Positions 51,338-62,686 of a stretch of DNA of 64,000 nt are shown here, piece after piece; position 1 is the stretch's first letter, and every line of letters starts with the position of its first letter. The stretch covers positions 31,938 through 95,937 of the forward strand of contig JAHJHL010000033.1 of the NCBI GenBank assembly GCA_018823905.1. The letters run 5' to 3'. A program made the translations under genes and the position numbers. The notes below the pieces were generated by a model. That model had not been told where the DNA came from, ran no database searches, and saw nothing but the letters and a program-made list of their open reading frames with translations. This DNA comes from Alphaproteobacteria bacterium. Lineage in GTDB: Bacteria > Pseudomonadota > Alphaproteobacteria > Sphingomonadales > Sphingomonadaceae.

Positions 51338-52425
51338 GCCGCGGCTCCCTTTTGCGCCACCGGCAGATGGACACGAAAGCGCGTCCATTCGCCGTCGCGC
51401 ATATGCTGGACGGTGCCGCCCATGTCGCGCGCCAGCTTGGCGACGAGCGCGAGGCCGAGCCCCCGCCCCTCGCGCTTCGTCGTCACGAACGGGTCGAACA
51501 GGTCGCCCCGAATGTCGGCGGGAACCCCGGGGCCATTGTCGCTGACGCTCACCTCGATCGGCAGCGCGATGCGGCCGCGCCCGTCGCCATTGTCGATCGA
51601 CAGGCCGTGGCGATAGGCGGTCGCCAGCCGCACGACGCCATCGTCGCGCCCGCCAAGCGCCTCGCAGCCGTTGGTCACGAGGTTCAGCAAGATCTGCACC
51701 ATGGCGTCATGGTTGCCATGCACCAGCGGCAGCGACGGATCGAAATCCTCGGCAAAGCGCACGCCCGGAAACTGCCGCGCCCGCGCGGTTTCCATCGCCT
51801 GATGGATCGGCTGATACAGGTTGATCGGCGCGCAGGCGATCGGCTGGCCACGCGAGAAATGCTCCATCTGGTCGATCAACGTCGCGATCCGGTCGACCTC
51901 GGTACAGATCAGCGTTGTGAATCGTTCGCCGCTGGCGTCGGTCTTGCGCGCCAAGAGCTGCGCCGCGCCCTTGATCCCCGCAAGCGGGTTCTTGATTTCA
52001 TGCGCCAGCATCGATGCGGCTCCGCCAGCCGCGCGCCCCGATCGCCCAATCGCACCGCCCATCAGCTCGGCATCGCTCTGCGCGGGGATCAGCGCGAGGA
52101 TGCGGTGACCGCTTTGACCATAGGGGACCATCTGCATATCGACGAAGATCGCCTTTCGACCGCCCACCGAAATCTCGGCCCGATGCGCGAACAACGCCGA
52201 CGTCGCGGTGTCGCTCATGCGCTGGCGATAGCTGCGATCCATGTCGATGACGTCATAGACGACACGCCCTACCATCGCCGACCGACTGACGTTACACATC
52301 TGCTCGGCAGCGGCATTGACGAACAGGACGACGCCGCCCTTGTCGATCAACAGCGTCGGGACGGGGTGCGAGTGGATCAGCTCGTCATGGTCGAACGTCG
52401 GGATGCTCGACGTGAGCGCGCTCAC
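51334..52425 (-). CDS. ntrB: Nitrogen regulation sensor kinase NtrB
   Basis: 363-aa cytoplasmic histidine kinase, with no membrane segments. A PAS domain ([20 protein letters not shown]) comes first. The phospho-His motif is [20 protein letters not shown], and the ATPase boxes are [26 protein letters not shown] and [14 protein letters not shown]. NtrB is a kinase/phosphatase for NtrC and is regulated by PII. Its start overlaps the dusB stop and its stop overlaps ntrC, so the operon is compact. Confidence 0.96.
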   Translation of the reverse strand: MSALTSSIPTFDHDELIHSHPVPTLLIDKGGVVLFVNAAAEQMCNVSRSAMVGRVVYDVIDMDRSYRQRMSDTATSALFAHRAEISVGGRKAIFVDMQMVPYGQSGHRILALIPAQSDAELMGGAIGRSGRAAGGAASMLAHEIKNPLAGIKGAAQLLARKTDASGERFTTLICTEVDRIATLIDQMEHFSRGQPIACAPINLYQPIHQAMETARARQFPGVRFAEDFDPSLPLVHGNHDAMVQILLNLVTNGCEALGGRDDGVVRLATAYRHGLSIDNGDGRGRIALPIEVSVSDNGPGVPADIRGDLFDPFVTTKREGRGLGLALVAKLARDMGGTVQHMRDGEWTRFRVHLPVAQKGAAA

Positions 52426-53420
52426 GCCGCAGCCTTGCTCAGGAATGGCGTATAAAAGCGTTCGAGCGCGTCGAGCACGTCGCGGCTGCTCGGGATCTGG
52501 TTGACCATGTTGCGAAACTCGGCCGACCCATGCAGTCCCTTGACGTACCAGCCGAGATGCTTGCGCGCCATATTGACCCCGGTGATCTCGCCATAATGTT
52601 CGATCATCGCGCGATAATGCGATGTAATGACGTCATATTGTTCGTCGATGCCTGGGTCGGGCCGATCGCCCTCCCCGCGCAGCGCCGCCATCACCTGCCC
52701 CAGCAGCCACGGGCGACCATAAGCACCGCGGCCGATCATGACGCCATCGGCGCCGCTCTGCGCCAGCGCAGTGCGTGCGTCGTCGGCGGAGCAGATGTCG
52801 CCATTGGCGATCACCGGGATCGATACGGCATCCTTGACCGAGCGAATAAAGCTCCAGTCGGCCTCGCCGCGATACATCTGGTTACGGGTGCGGCCGTGGA
52901 CCGTCACCAGCTTGGCGCCCAAATCCTCGGCAATATGCGCGAGTTCGGGGGCGTTCAGGCTGTCGTGGCACCAGCCCATACGCATCTTGACCGTCACCGG
53001 CACCGACACCGCCTTGACGCAGGATTCGATGAGCGCCGCGGCGAGCTTCAGGTCGCGCATCAACGCCGACCCCGCATCGCCGCTGGTCACCTTGCGCACT
53101 GGGCAGCCCATATTGATGTCGATGATCGCGGCGCCGCGATCTTCGTTGAGTTTCGCCGCCTCGCCCATTTCATAGGGGGTGCAACCGACCAACTGCATCG
53201 ACACCGGTTCTTCGACCGGATCCCACGCGGCTTTCTGGATCGACTGGCGCGTTTCGCGGATCGCGGCCTGGCTCGCGATCATTTCGGTGACGTTAAGCCC
53301 CGAGCCATAGCGGCGCACCAGAGTGCGGAACGGCATGTCGGTGACGCCCGTCATCGGCGCGAGGATCACGGGATCCGCGATGGTGATGTTGCCGATCTGG
53401 ATGGGCCGCAGCGGCGCCAT
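52422..53420 (-). CDS. dusB: tRNA-dihydrouridine synthase DusB (NifR3)
   Basis: 332-aa flavoenzyme that reduces uridine in t[23 protein letters not shown] is the Dus signature. [20 protein letters not shown] carries the catalytic Cys. VTVKMRMGW and [19 protein letters not shown] are flavin-contact segments, and [15 protein letters not shown] with [15 protein letters not shown] follows. In alphaproteobacteria dusB (nifR3) is the first gene of the ntrBC-ntrYX operon, as here. Confidence 0.96.
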   Translation of the reverse strand: MAPLRPIQIGNITIADPVILAPMTGVTDMPFRTLVRRYGSGLNVTEMIASQAAIRETRQSIQKAAWDPVEEPVSMQLVGCTPYEMGEAAKLNEDRGAAIIDINMGCPVRKVTSGDAGSALMRDLKLAAALIESCVKAVSVPVTVKMRMGWCHDSLNAPELAHIAEDLGAKLVTVHGRTRNQMYRGEADWSFIRSVKDAVSIPVIANGDICSADDARTALAQSGADGVMIGRGAYGRPWLLGQVMAALRGEGDRPDPGIDEQYDVITSHYRAMIEHYGEITGVNMARKHLGWYVKGLHGSAEFRNMVNQIPSSRDVLDALERFYTPFLSKAAA

Positions 53421-53515
53421 GGCGGGAGCTTTCGTCTGATTGCCTAAAATTTGAGCAGCCCGTACACGCTAAGCCGCTTTCCCGCAAGCCGCGGCTGCGC
53501 TAACCGGCGCGCAGC

Positions 53516-54694
53516 ATGACCGAGTCCACTCCCTCCACCACGCCGCGCGCGATGGTCATATTGCTTGCGGGCGGTCAGGGCAGCCGGGCCGGTTTCGCCG
53601 TGCCGAAGCAGCTGGCAACGCTAGGCGGCAAGCCGGTGCTGCGCTGGAGCCTCGATGCCTTTGCCGCCCACCCGGCGATTGCTGGCGGCGTGCTGGTGGC
53701 CAATGATGACGTCATGGCGGCGCTCGGACCGCTGCCGGATGGCTGGATTTCCGCCGCTCCCGGAGACGAACGGCAGCAATCGGTCGCCAACGCGCTGAAC
53801 GCGCTAGCCGACCGCGAAGACGCCATACCGGTTTTGGTCCACGACGCCGCTCGGCCGGGGGTGACCGCCGAAGTCATCGTCCGACTGCTCGCCGCACTGG
53901 ACGTTGCCGAAGCCGTGATCCCTACCCTGCCCGTCCCCGATACGCTGGTCGAGCAAACCGGAGCCGCCGCGGGCGACGTTGTCGACCGGAGTGCGCTCGC
54001 CCGCGTCCAGACGCCGCAAGCGTTTCGTCTTGGGACGCTGCGCCTCGCGCATGCCAACGCCGTAGAGGCCGGCGCGACCGACGATGCGCAACTCGTCCGC
54101 CGTCTGGGCGTCACGGTCGCAACAGTGGCAGGCGACGCGCGGCTCCACAAACTGACATATGCCGAGGATATGGCGATCCTCAACGGCTTGCTGGGGATTG
54201 AGACAATGACGCGTACCGCCGTCGGCATGGGCTATGACGTTCACCGCCTCGTTGCCGATAAGCCGCTTTGGATTGGCGGCATAGAAATCGCGTATAGTCA
54301 TGGACTTAAAGGCCATAGCGACGCCGACGTCGGGCTTCATGCGCTCACCGATGCAATCCTCGGCGCGCTGGCTGACGGCGACATTGGCGACCATTTCCCG
54401 CCCAGCGACCCGCAATGGCGCGGCGCCGCGTCGCATCGCTTCCTGGAATTTGCCGCAAACCGCGTGGTCGAACGCGGCGGCCGGATCGAGCATGTCGACC
54501 TGACGATTATCGCTGAGGCGCCGAAAATCGGTCCCCACCGCGCCGCGATGCGCGCCCGGATCGCTGAAATCCTTGCGATTCCGCTCGATCGGGTTAGTGT
54601 GAAGGCCACAACGACAGAGCGGCTGGGGTTCACCGGTCGCCGCGAGGGGATCGCTGCGCAGGCTGTCGCGACTTTGCAACTTCCGGAGAAATGA
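53516..54694 (+). CDS. ispDF: Bifunctional IspD/IspF isoprenoid-synthesis enzyme
   Basis: 392-aa fusion of two MEP-pathway enzymes. The IspD half (CDP-ME synthase) has VILLAGGQGSRAGFAVPKQL, VPVLVHDAARPGVTAEVI-like segments (IPVLVHDAARPGVT) and RVQTPQAFRLGTL. The IspF half (MEcPP synthase) starts near residue 235 with VGMGYDVHRLVADKPLWIGG, SHGLKGHSDADVGLHALTDA and GDIGDHFPPSDPQWRG. Such fusions are usual in alphaproteobacteria. It is divergent from dusB and overlaps pncC (ATGA). Confidence 0.96.
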   Translation: MTESTPSTTPRAMVILLAGGQGSRAGFAVPKQLATLGGKPVLRWSLDAFAAHPAIAGGVLVANDDVMAALGPLPDGWISAAPGDERQQSVANALNALADREDAIPVLVHDAARPGVTAEVIVRLLAALDVAEAVIPTLPVPDTLVEQTGAAAGDVVDRSALARVQTPQAFRLGTLRLAHANAVEAGATDDAQLVRRLGVTVATVAGDARLHKLTYAEDMAILNGLLGIETMTRTAVGMGYDVHRLVADKPLWIGGIEIAYSHGLKGHSDADVGLHALTDAILGALADGDIGDHFPPSDPQWRGAASHRFLEFAANRVVERGGRIEHVDLTIIAEAPKIGPHRAAMRARIAEILAIPLDRVSVKATTTERLGFTGRREGIAAQAVATLQLPEK

Positions 54695-55254
54695 CCGTGC
54701 TGCCTGACGATGAAACGCGGTTTGCCGTGCGCAATACGCTGGCGACCAGCGTGCTCGCCAATAATCGCGCCGCGGGTCGCAAGATCGCGGTCGCCGAAAG
54801 CTGCACCGGCGGCATGGTCAGCGCCGCGCTGACCGATATCGCGGGCAGTTCGGACGTCTTTTCAGCGGGCTTCATCACCTATTCGGGGCATGCCAAGCAG
54901 AGCCAGCTCGACGTCAGCAGCGAGATTCTCGAGACCTTTGGCGAAGTATCGCTCGCGACCGCATGGGCGATGGCGACCGGCGCGCTCGCCAACAGCGACG
55001 CCGATATTGCGGTCGCGGTCACCGGTATCGCCGGCCCCGGCGGCGGATCGGCGAAAAAGCCAGTAGGGCTGGTCGTTTTCGCCCGTGCGCTGCGCGGCCA
55101 AGATCCCGACGATTATTTTACCCAGCGGGTACAGTTTGAAGGCGGAGATCGCGCCGCGATCCGCCATCACGCGACACTGTTCGCGCTCGATCTGCTTCAG
55201 CCTGAAAGGGACGAATTGCGTCCTTCGGAGGACATCGCCCTTCCCGCCGCATAA
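54691..55254 (+). CDS. pncC: CinA-family nicotinamide-nucleotide amidohydrolase
   Basis: 187-aa stand-alone CinA C-terminal domain, which deamidates nicotinamide mononucleotide. Motifs are KIAVAESCTGGMVSAALTDI with the catalytic Ser/Lys-type loop, VFSAGFITYSGHAKQSQLDV, GEVSLATAWAMATGAL and AVTGIAGPGGGSAKKPVGLV. The start overlaps the ispDF stop, and the 3' end overlaps the convergent ratA-type gene by 58 bp. Confidence 0.93.
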   Translation: MTVLPDDETRFAVRNTLATSVLANNRAAGRKIAVAESCTGGMVSAALTDIAGSSDVFSAGFITYSGHAKQSQLDVSSEILETFGEVSLATAWAMATGALANSDADIAVAVTGIAGPGGGSAKKPVGLVVFARALRGQDPDDYFTQRVQFEGGDRAAIRHHATLFALDLLQPERDELRPSEDIALPAA

Positions 55255-55676
55255 AGATCATCCGCGCGCGTTTCGAACGCTGCGATCATCTTGCGCAGCG
55301 CCTTGTCGAACATCTGCCCCGCAAGCGCCTCAAACATCCGGCTGCGAAATGCGAAGTCGACCATGAAATCGACGCGGCAACCGCCACCTTCGACCGGCGC
55401 GAATTGCCATTCATTGCTCAGGTGGCGCATCGGGCCGTCGATGTAGCTGACGGTGACGGCGCGCGGGCGGTCCTTGTGAACGCGGCAGGAAAAGCTTTCG
55501 CGTAGCCCTTTGAAGCCCACGATCATGTCGGCGACCGCCTCATGCTCGCTATCGCTGCGAATGCGCAGCGCGATCACCCAGGGCAGGAATTCGGGATAGC
55601 GCTCGATGTCGGTGACGAGCGCAAACATCTGCTCGTCGCTATACGGCAGGACGCGGGTTTCGTGATGCCTGGGCAA
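55197..55676 (-). CDS. RatA/COQ10-type SRPBCC-fold protein
   Basis: 159-aa START-like lipid-binding fold protein. MPRHHETRVLPYSDEQMFAL, VTDIERYPEFLPWVIALRIR and FRSRMFEALAGQMFDKALRK match the family of E. coli RatA and yeast Coq10. In alphaproteobacteria it most likely binds ubiquinone or a precursor; the RatA toxin label is a family name and not evidence of toxicity. It lies 8 bp after lipA on the same strand. Confidence 0.9.
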   Translation of the reverse strand: MPRHHETRVLPYSDEQMFALVTDIERYPEFLPWVIALRIRSDSEHEAVADMIVGFKGLRESFSCRVHKDRPRAVTVSYIDGPMRHLSNEWQFAPVEGGGCRVDFMVDFAFRSRMFEALAGQMFDKALRKMIAAFETRADDLYAAGRAMSSEGRNSSLSG

Positions 55677-55684
55677 GAGCGGGA

Positions 55685-56617
55685 TCAGCCAGCGGCGCGC
55701 GCCAGCTGCGCCTCGCGCGCCGCCCGCATCCGCTCGAAATCGTCACCCGCGTGATAGCTGGAGCGCGTCAGCGGCGACGACGCGACTTGCAGGAAACCTT
55801 TGGCGCGCGCGATCTGCGCATAAGCGTCGAATGCTTGTGGCGTCACGAAGTCGATCACCTTGGCATGCTTCGGTGTCGGCTGAAGATATTGGCCCATCGT
55901 CATGAAATCGATGTCGGCGCTGCGCATGTCGTCCATCACCTGATGCACCTCCATCCGCTGTTCGCCCAGCCCGAGCATGATCCCCGACTTGGTGAAGATC
56001 GACGGATCGCGGCGCTTGACGCTTTCGAGCAGGCGCAGCGACGCATAGTAGCGCGCACCCGGGCGGATCGTCGGATAGAGCCGCGGCACGGTTTCGAGAT
56101 TGTGGTTATACACGTCGGGCCGCGCATCGACGATTGCCGCGATCGCGCTTTCGGGTTTGTTGCGGAAATCCGGCGTCAGAATCTCGATCGTCGTCTGCGG
56201 CGTTTCGCGGCGCAGTGCATTGATAACCTTGACGAACTGGCTCGCACCGCCGTCGGGCAGGTCATCGCGATCGACCGAGGTGATGACGATATGGCTGAGC
56301 CCCATCTTCGCCGCCGCAATCGCTGTATGTTCAGGCTCAAGCGGATCGACCGAGCGCGGCATCCCCGTCTTGACGTTGCAGAACGCACAGGCGCGGGTGC
56401 AGGTGTCGCCCAGGATCATCACCGTCGCATGCTTTTTGGTCCAGCATTCGCCGATATTCGGGCACGCCGCCTCTTCGCACACGGTGTTGAGGTTCAGCTC
56501 GCGCATCAGCTTGCGCGTCTCGGCATAGCCGGGGCTGGTCGGCGCCTTGACGCGAATCCAGTCGGGCTTGCGGGTGCGCTGGCTGGGCGTCGAAACGGGC
56601 TGTGCGGGAGCGTTCAT
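55685..56617 (-). CDS. lipA: Lipoyl synthase
   Basis: 310-aa radical-SAM enzyme that inserts sulfur into protein-bound octanoate. The ATG at 56617 starts [20 protein letters not shown]; the frame to 56827 runs antisense to the carbonic-anhydrase gene. The auxiliary Fe-S cluster motif is [12 protein letters not shown], and the radical-SAM cluster is [29 protein letters not shown] and [20 protein letters not shown] are conserved. The ratA-type gene follows. Confidence 0.97.
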   Translation of the reverse strand: MNAPAQPVSTPSQRTRKPDWIRVKAPTSPGYAETRKLMRELNLNTVCEEAACPNIGECWTKKHATVMILGDTCTRACAFCNVKTGMPRSVDPLEPEHTAIAAAKMGLSHIVITSVDRDDLPDGGASQFVKVINALRRETPQTTIEILTPDFRNKPESAIAAIVDARPDVYNHNLETVPRLYPTIRPGARYYASLRLLESVKRRDPSIFTKSGIMLGLGEQRMEVHQVMDDMRSADIDFMTMGQYLQPTPKHAKVIDFVTPQAFDAYAQIARAKGFLQVASSPLTRSSYHAGDDFERMRAAREAQLARAAG

Positions 56618-56679
56618 TTCGCCCACATAGTCGCGCGCGCGCCTCTTCTCAACCTCCCTGGCTATGCTAAGGCGCGTGC

Positions 56680-57321
56680 ATGACTCACTTTGCAGATATG
56701 ATCGACGGTTACCGTCGTTTCCGTAACGGCGGTTGGCAGGAACAGCGCGAGCGTTGGGACGGGTTGGCCGAGGGACAATCGCCCAAGGTGATGGTGATCG
56801 CCTGCTCCGACAGCCGCGTCGAACCATCGCAGATTTTCGACACCAACCCCGGCGAAATCTTTGTCGTCCGCAATGTCGCGGCGCTGGTCCCGCCGTTCGA
56901 AACGACGCCGGGCCGCCACGGGGTGTCGGCGGCGCTCGAATTCGCGGTCCAGTTCCTGCGCGTCGAGGAAATCGTCGTGATGGGCCACGGCCTGTGCGGT
57001 GGTTGCCACGCCGCGCTGCACCGCTCGATGGCGGGCGCCGAGCCGGGGCGCGGCGGCTTTATTGCCGACTGGATCGCGATGCTCGACGACGCCAGCGAAC
57101 AGGTGCGGCGCGATCATAGCGACATCGACACCCGCGACGCCGGACGGGCGATGGAAATGGCGGCCGTTCAAGTCAGCATCGCAAACCTGCGCACCTTCCC
57201 CTGCATTCAGGAAAAGGAACGCCGTGGGACGCTGCGGCTGCGCGGCGCCTTTTTCGCGATCAGCGACGGGGTGCTGCACCTATTGGACGAAGCGACGGGG
57301 GAGTTTGAACCCGCCGCCTGA
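56680..57321 (+). CDS. Beta-class carbonic anhydrase
   Basis: 213-aa zinc enzyme interconverting CO2 and bicarbonate. [17 protein letters not shown] has the Zn-binding Cys and the catalytic Asp-Arg pair. [13 protein letters not shown] and [17 protein letters not shown] carry the His and second Cys ligands. The arrangement is a normal beta-CA. It is divergent from lipA and followed by an unrelated membrane-protein gene after 14 bp. Confidence 0.94.
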   Translation: MTHFADMIDGYRRFRNGGWQEQRERWDGLAEGQSPKVMVIACSDSRVEPSQIFDTNPGEIFVVRNVAALVPPFETTPGRHGVSAALEFAVQFLRVEEIVVMGHGLCGGCHAALHRSMAGAEPGRGGFIADWIAMLDDASEQVRRDHSDIDTRDAGRAMEMAAVQVSIANLRTFPCIQEKERRGTLRLRGAFFAISDGVLHLLDEATGEFEPAA

Positions 57322-57335
57322 ACAGGAGACGCGAT

Positions 57336-57920
57336 ATGAGCAAGAATGCGATGTGGCTGACGCTGATTTTTGTGGCAGCGATCGTCGGCGCGTTTCTGGG
57401 GCCATCGCTGGCCAGCGTCCTGTCACCGGGAACCTTGCTTATCCTGTCGGTGCTGCTGATCGGCGGTATCGTGATCTTCTGTTTCTGGGCGCTGTCGAGC
57501 AACAAGAGCGGAGCCAAGGCCGACACAGCGGCGATTGCCGACGCGCGAACGATGCAGGCGCCTGCGGGCAAAGCACGCATCTATGTGACGCGCCGCGGCT
57601 TTGTCGCCGCGCTCCAAGGCATGAACGTCACTCTGGACGGCACGGCGAAAGGCCAGATCAAGTCGGGGCAGATGCTGATGGCCGATGTCGAACCCGGACA
57701 ACATCGCCTGCATATCGCAACCGCCAAAGCCAAGCTGGCGCACCCCGCCGAATTTGACATCGATGTCGGTGCGGGCGGGGTCGTCGTGATCGGCGCGATG
57801 ATCGAAATGGGCGCGTTGAAGGGCAGCATCAAGCTGGAGAGGCTCGACGCCGCGAAGGCGCGTGAGAATGTTCACGCCACCAAATTGGTGTTGTGGGAAG
57901 TGCCGCCTGCGGCAATCTGA
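57336..57920 (+). CDS. Two-helix membrane protein with a C-terminal beta domain, function unknown
   Basis: 194-aa protein. Two N-terminal membrane segments (WLTLIFVAAIVGAFLGPSLA and TLLILSVLLIGGIVIFCFW) precede a soluble domain from about residue 75 on. It reads IYVTRRGFVAALQGMNVTLD, then GQIKSGQMLMADVEPGQHRL, like DUF2846 or PEGA-type beta sandwiches. An RBS-like GGAGA precedes the start. It shares direction with the carbonic-anhydrase gene but a link is not evident. Confidence 0.7.
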   Translation: MSKNAMWLTLIFVAAIVGAFLGPSLASVLSPGTLLILSVLLIGGIVIFCFWALSSNKSGAKADTAAIADARTMQAPAGKARIYVTRRGFVAALQGMNVTLDGTAKGQIKSGQMLMADVEPGQHRLHIATAKAKLAHPAEFDIDVGAGGVVVIGAMIEMGALKGSIKLERLDAAKARENVHATKLVLWEVPPAAI

Positions 57921-57977
57921 TCACATGCACCGTTACTCGGTTTAAGTCGGCTTTGGGGAGGGGAGCGGTCATTAAAT

Positions 57978-58100
57978 CCTCCCCACTTGTGGGGAGGTGG
58001 CAGCGCGAAGCGCTAGGGGGTTGGCGTCTTCGCGCCATCCTTGCGTCAGGCCGCCCGCCCCTTCCACCACCTTCGGTGGTCCCCCTCCCCGCAAGCGGGG
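57978..58100. repeat. REP-like cluster of hairpin repeats
   Basis: Four short palindromes sit in a row: 57978-57997 (CCTCCCCA, loop CTTG, TGGGGAGG), 58002-58014 (AGCGCGAAGCGCT), 58066-58080 (ACCACCTTCGGTGGT) and 58087-58100 (CCCCGCAAGCGGGG). The outer ones look like inverted ends of a small dispersed repeat of the kind common in sphingomonads. It lies between two convergent genes and may also terminate transcription. Confidence 0.7.
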
Positions 58101-58149
58101 AAGATCTTGTGGCGGCTACGGGTTGTTAGCAGTCGGCGATCGTCCCCAT

Positions 58150-58596
58150 CTAAGGAATCGCGTAAGTCACATTCGCCTGCCCGACCGGCTTGTCGGGATC
58201 GTCAGTCCATATCCGCACATCCATCACCGCAAGCCGCTTGCCGAGGTGCAGCATATGGGCGTCGGCGAACAGCTGCCCGGGGCGGCATGGACGCAGGAAC
58301 TGGTAGTTGAGCGCACTCGTCACCGCCATCGCGACCGGGCCGATATGCGCAAGGACGAGCGCATAGGCGGCCATGTCGGCAAAACCCATCTGCGTCGGAC
58401 CGGAGATCAGCCCGCCGGGGCGTAAAGCCAATTCGGTCGGGATCATCCGGGCCTGAATATGGCCCGGCACGGCCGAGATGACTGTGCCCCGCGAGCCCGG
58501 CGCAGAATTAGGGAAGGCTTCGGCCATGAACGCATTGAGCGCATCCGCGTCGAGGCGAAGTGTGCTCGACGAGATTGGCGGCTGCCCTTCCCCCAT
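58150..58596 (-). CDS. PaaI-family thioesterase (hotdog fold)
   Basis: 148-aa hotdog protein. ALRPGGLISGPTQMGFADMA is the PaaI-like helix region, with VTSALNYQFLRPCRPGQLF following. It would hydrolyse an acyl- or aryl-CoA; the substrate is unknown. The start is 5 bp after the ettA stop on the same strand, so the genes are probably cotranscribed. Confidence 0.87.
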   Translation of the reverse strand: MGEGQPPISSSTLRLDADALNAFMAEAFPNSAPGSRGTVISAVPGHIQARMIPTELALRPGGLISGPTQMGFADMAAYALVLAHIGPVAMAVTSALNYQFLRPCRPGQLFADAHMLHLGKRLAVMDVRIWTDDPDKPVGQANVTYAIP

Positions 58597-58601
58597 CGCG
58601 G

Positions 58602-60281
<1,680 letters not shown>

Positions 60282-60414
60282 GGAAGTGCTCCGGATTTGG
60301 GCTGGGCCGCGGGCGCGGCCGGAAGAGAATGAATCGTGGGCCGGTTAGCGAATGGGGGCGAACTTGGCAATCGACGCTTGCCGTTGGCAACCGCTCGTCG
60401 CTAGGGATGCACCC

Positions 60415-61824
60415 ATGAAAAACATTGGTCGCACCGCTCGCCTTCTCACGCTCAGCGCCGCTGCGCTCGCCGCAGCCAGCGCTGGGGCAGCCCCCTCACC
60501 CACCGCGGTCGAGCTGGCGCAGCAGGGCAAAGACCTTGGCTGGTGGATCGTCGAAGACCTCACCACTGAAATCGGGCCGCGGCAGGCGGCGACCGAGGCC
60601 GAAGCCGCGGCGCGCGTCTGGGCGGTCCGTCGCCTGAATGAAATGGGTTTCCAGAACGTCCGCGAAGAAAAGTTCACGATGCCGACTTGGGTGCGCGGGG
60701 ACGAACAGGCATCGCTGGTTGGCCCCTTTCATCCGCAAAAGCTGGCGGTTACGGCGCTAGGCAACAGCGCATCAACTGGCCCGAAAGGCATTGAAGGCGA
60801 GGTTGTCTATTTCGCGAGCTTCGATGCGTTGCAGGCCGCGCCCGACACGATGGTCAAAGGCAAGATCGTCTTTATCGATCACCAGATGGCGCCGACGCAA
60901 GACGGCAGCGGCTATGGCACTTACGGCCGCGGGCGCTTCACTGGCCCCAATGTAGCTGCGAAAAAGGGCGCGATGGCGATCGTCATCCGCTCGATCGGTA
61001 CCGATGACCACCGCAACCCGCACACCGGCGTGACCAATTTCGACGCTGGGGTAAAGCCGATCCCGGCAGCCGCCCTGTCGAATCCCGATGCGGACCAGCT
61101 GGTTCGTCAATGGGAACGCGCGCAAGCGATGCGACCGGCGGGCGGACATGGTGGCGATCCCGAAACGCTACGCATGAAATTGCTACTCACCCCACGCAAT
61201 CTGGGCCAGCAGACCTCGGGCAATGTCATTGCCGAAGTTCCCGGCAGCGATCCTGCCGCAAGCCCGATCATCATCGCCTGCCATCTCGACAGCTGGGATC
61301 TGGGTACCGGGGCGATAGACGACGCCGCGGGTTGCGGAATCATTACAGCAGCCGCCAAATATGTCATGATGGCGGGTCAGCCGCGCCGCACGATCCGTAT
61401 CCTTTGGGCGGGCGCCGAGGAGGTCGGCGTGTTCGGCGGCAAGGCCTATTTCGACGCTCACGGTAAAGAGAAGCACGCCGTCGCGCTCGAATCCGATTTC
61501 GGCGCCGACCGCGTCTGGCGGATCGATTTCAAGCTGCCCGACAGCGCGAAGCAGCTCGCCGATCGGCTTTCCGCGGCGGTAGCGCCTTTTGGCGTCGTGC
61601 GCGGCCGACAGCCCGCGAACGGCGGAGCCGATATCGGCGCATTGGTCGCGGCGGGCGTTCCGGCGATCGACCTGGCGCAGGATGGCACGCGCTATTTCGA
61701 CCTGCACCACACGCCCGATGACACGCTGGACAAGATCGATCCGGTCCAGCTGCGGCAAAATGTGATGGTCTGGACGGCAGTTTTGGCGATTCTCGCCAAC
61801 AGCAGCGATGCCGAGCTGCCGTAA
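60415..61824 (+). CDS. M28-family metallopeptidase with inserted PA domain
   Basis: 469-aa exported aminopeptidase-like enzyme. The ATG at 60415 (MKNIGRTARLLTLSAAALAA) gives a signal peptide. The M28 zinc ligands are visible: ACHLDSWDLGTGAIDDAAG (His and Asp), WAGAEEVGVFGGKAYFD (Glu-Glu), ALESDFGADRV (Asp) and YFDLHHTPDDTLDKID (His). A protease-associated domain lies between, with the FIDHQMAPTQDGSGYGTYGR segment. It likely releases amino acids from peptides in the periplasm. It is divergent from ettA. Confidence 0.92.
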   Translation: MKNIGRTARLLTLSAAALAAASAGAAPSPTAVELAQQGKDLGWWIVEDLTTEIGPRQAATEAEAAARVWAVRRLNEMGFQNVREEKFTMPTWVRGDEQASLVGPFHPQKLAVTALGNSASTGPKGIEGEVVYFASFDALQAAPDTMVKGKIVFIDHQMAPTQDGSGYGTYGRGRFTGPNVAAKKGAMAIVIRSIGTDDHRNPHTGVTNFDAGVKPIPAAALSNPDADQLVRQWERAQAMRPAGGHGGDPETLRMKLLLTPRNLGQQTSGNVIAEVPGSDPAASPIIIACHLDSWDLGTGAIDDAAGCGIITAAAKYVMMAGQPRRTIRILWAGAEEVGVFGGKAYFDAHGKEKHAVALESDFGADRVWRIDFKLPDSAKQLADRLSAAVAPFGVVRGRQPANGGADIGALVAAGVPAIDLAQDGTRYFDLHHTPDDTLDKIDPVQLRQNVMVWTAVLAILANSSDAELP

Positions 61825-61970
61825 TTGTTGCGCAGGAATGACAGTTTTCCGCCAGCGCGGGACATCTCAATTATTTTTGTTGACGATCCATACGGAACGG
61901 CTAAATCCCGCCGCTCGCGGGACGGGAAGTTTCCCCATCGCGGTAAGGCATTTTAGGGAGCCCACACATC

Positions 61971-62246
61971 ATGAAGAAATTTGCTGCTATCGCCGTTGCT
62001 GCCAGCATGTTCGCCCTCGCCGCTTGCGGTGAAAAGGCTGCTGAAGAAGCCACCACGGAAGCTCCTGCTGCTGAAGCAGTTGCTGAAGAAGGCGCTGACG
62101 CCGCTGCTGCTGGCGCTGACGCCGCTGCTGCTGGCGCTGACGCCGCTGCTGCTGGTGCCGAAGCTGCTGCTCCGGCCGACGCTGCTGCGACCGCTGAAGC
62201 TCCGGCTGCTGACGCCGCTGCTGCTCCGGCTGAAGAAGCTAAGTAA
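61971..62246 (+). CDS. Ala-rich repeat lipoprotein
   Basis: 91-aa probable lipoprotein. MKKFAAIAVAASMFALAACG ends in a lipobox-like LAAC. The mature part is almost entirely Ala, Glu and Asp, including repeats of GADAAAA. Three 21-bp DNA repeats (GCTGGCGCTGACGCCGCTGCT type) lie at about 62110-62170. It has no known fold, and the length may vary between strains. A strong terminator follows. Confidence 0.8.
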   Translation: MKKFAAIAVAASMFALAACGEKAAEEATTEAPAAEAVAEEGADAAAAGADAAAAGADAAAAGAEAAAPADAAATAEAPAADAAAAPAEEAK

Positions 62247-62284
62247 GTCACAGCCCTTCGGGGCGTTGACTGAAACGAGAAACG

Positions 62285-62319
62285 GGCGGTCTTCCTTCGG
62301 GAAGGCCGCCTTTTTCTTT
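62285..62319 (+). terminator. Rho-independent terminator after the Ala-rich lipoprotein gene
   Basis: An 11-bp stem with one G-U pair (62285-62295 and 62300-62310) and a TTCG loop is followed by TTTTTCTTT. Classic form. Confidence 0.92.
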
Positions 62320-62395
62320 GCGCGCCTTTTTCGTCAAAGGGGCTCACGCGGGATAGACTTGCGCTGCCGCGCTGTCTAAGGCGCCCCTCAGTAGT

Positions 62396-62472
<77 letters not shown>

Positions 62473-62479
62473 CTGCCAT

Positions 62480-62525
62480 TTTTCGGCGTGATTTCAATGC
62501 TTTAGAGCGAAAATCACGCCGAAAA
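62480..62525 (+). terminator. Terminator hairpin after tRNA-Pro
   Basis: Perfect 15-bp inverted repeat TTTTCGGCGTGATTT (62480-62494) and AAATCACGCCGAAAA (62511-62525), with a 16-nt loop. It follows 7 bp after the tRNA and probably ends its transcript. Confidence 0.75.
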
Positions 62526-62686
62526 TGATACAGCAAAATGATACAGGCATTTGGCCGTTGGCCTTCGGCTTCGTCTTCCGGGCCATGCAGTCGTACGAGC
62601 GAGTGTGATCGAACCGGCAATGGCAACATTGCGCCAGCTTGACGCGAATGCCCTACTGCTCAACAACCTTCAAAATCGAAGTATGA

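Noticed and set aside
55197-55676. Reading the RatA-like gene as a toxin-antitoxin toxin
   Set aside because: No RatB partner is present, and the family in alphaproteobacteria is better explained as ubiquinone-binding COQ10 type.
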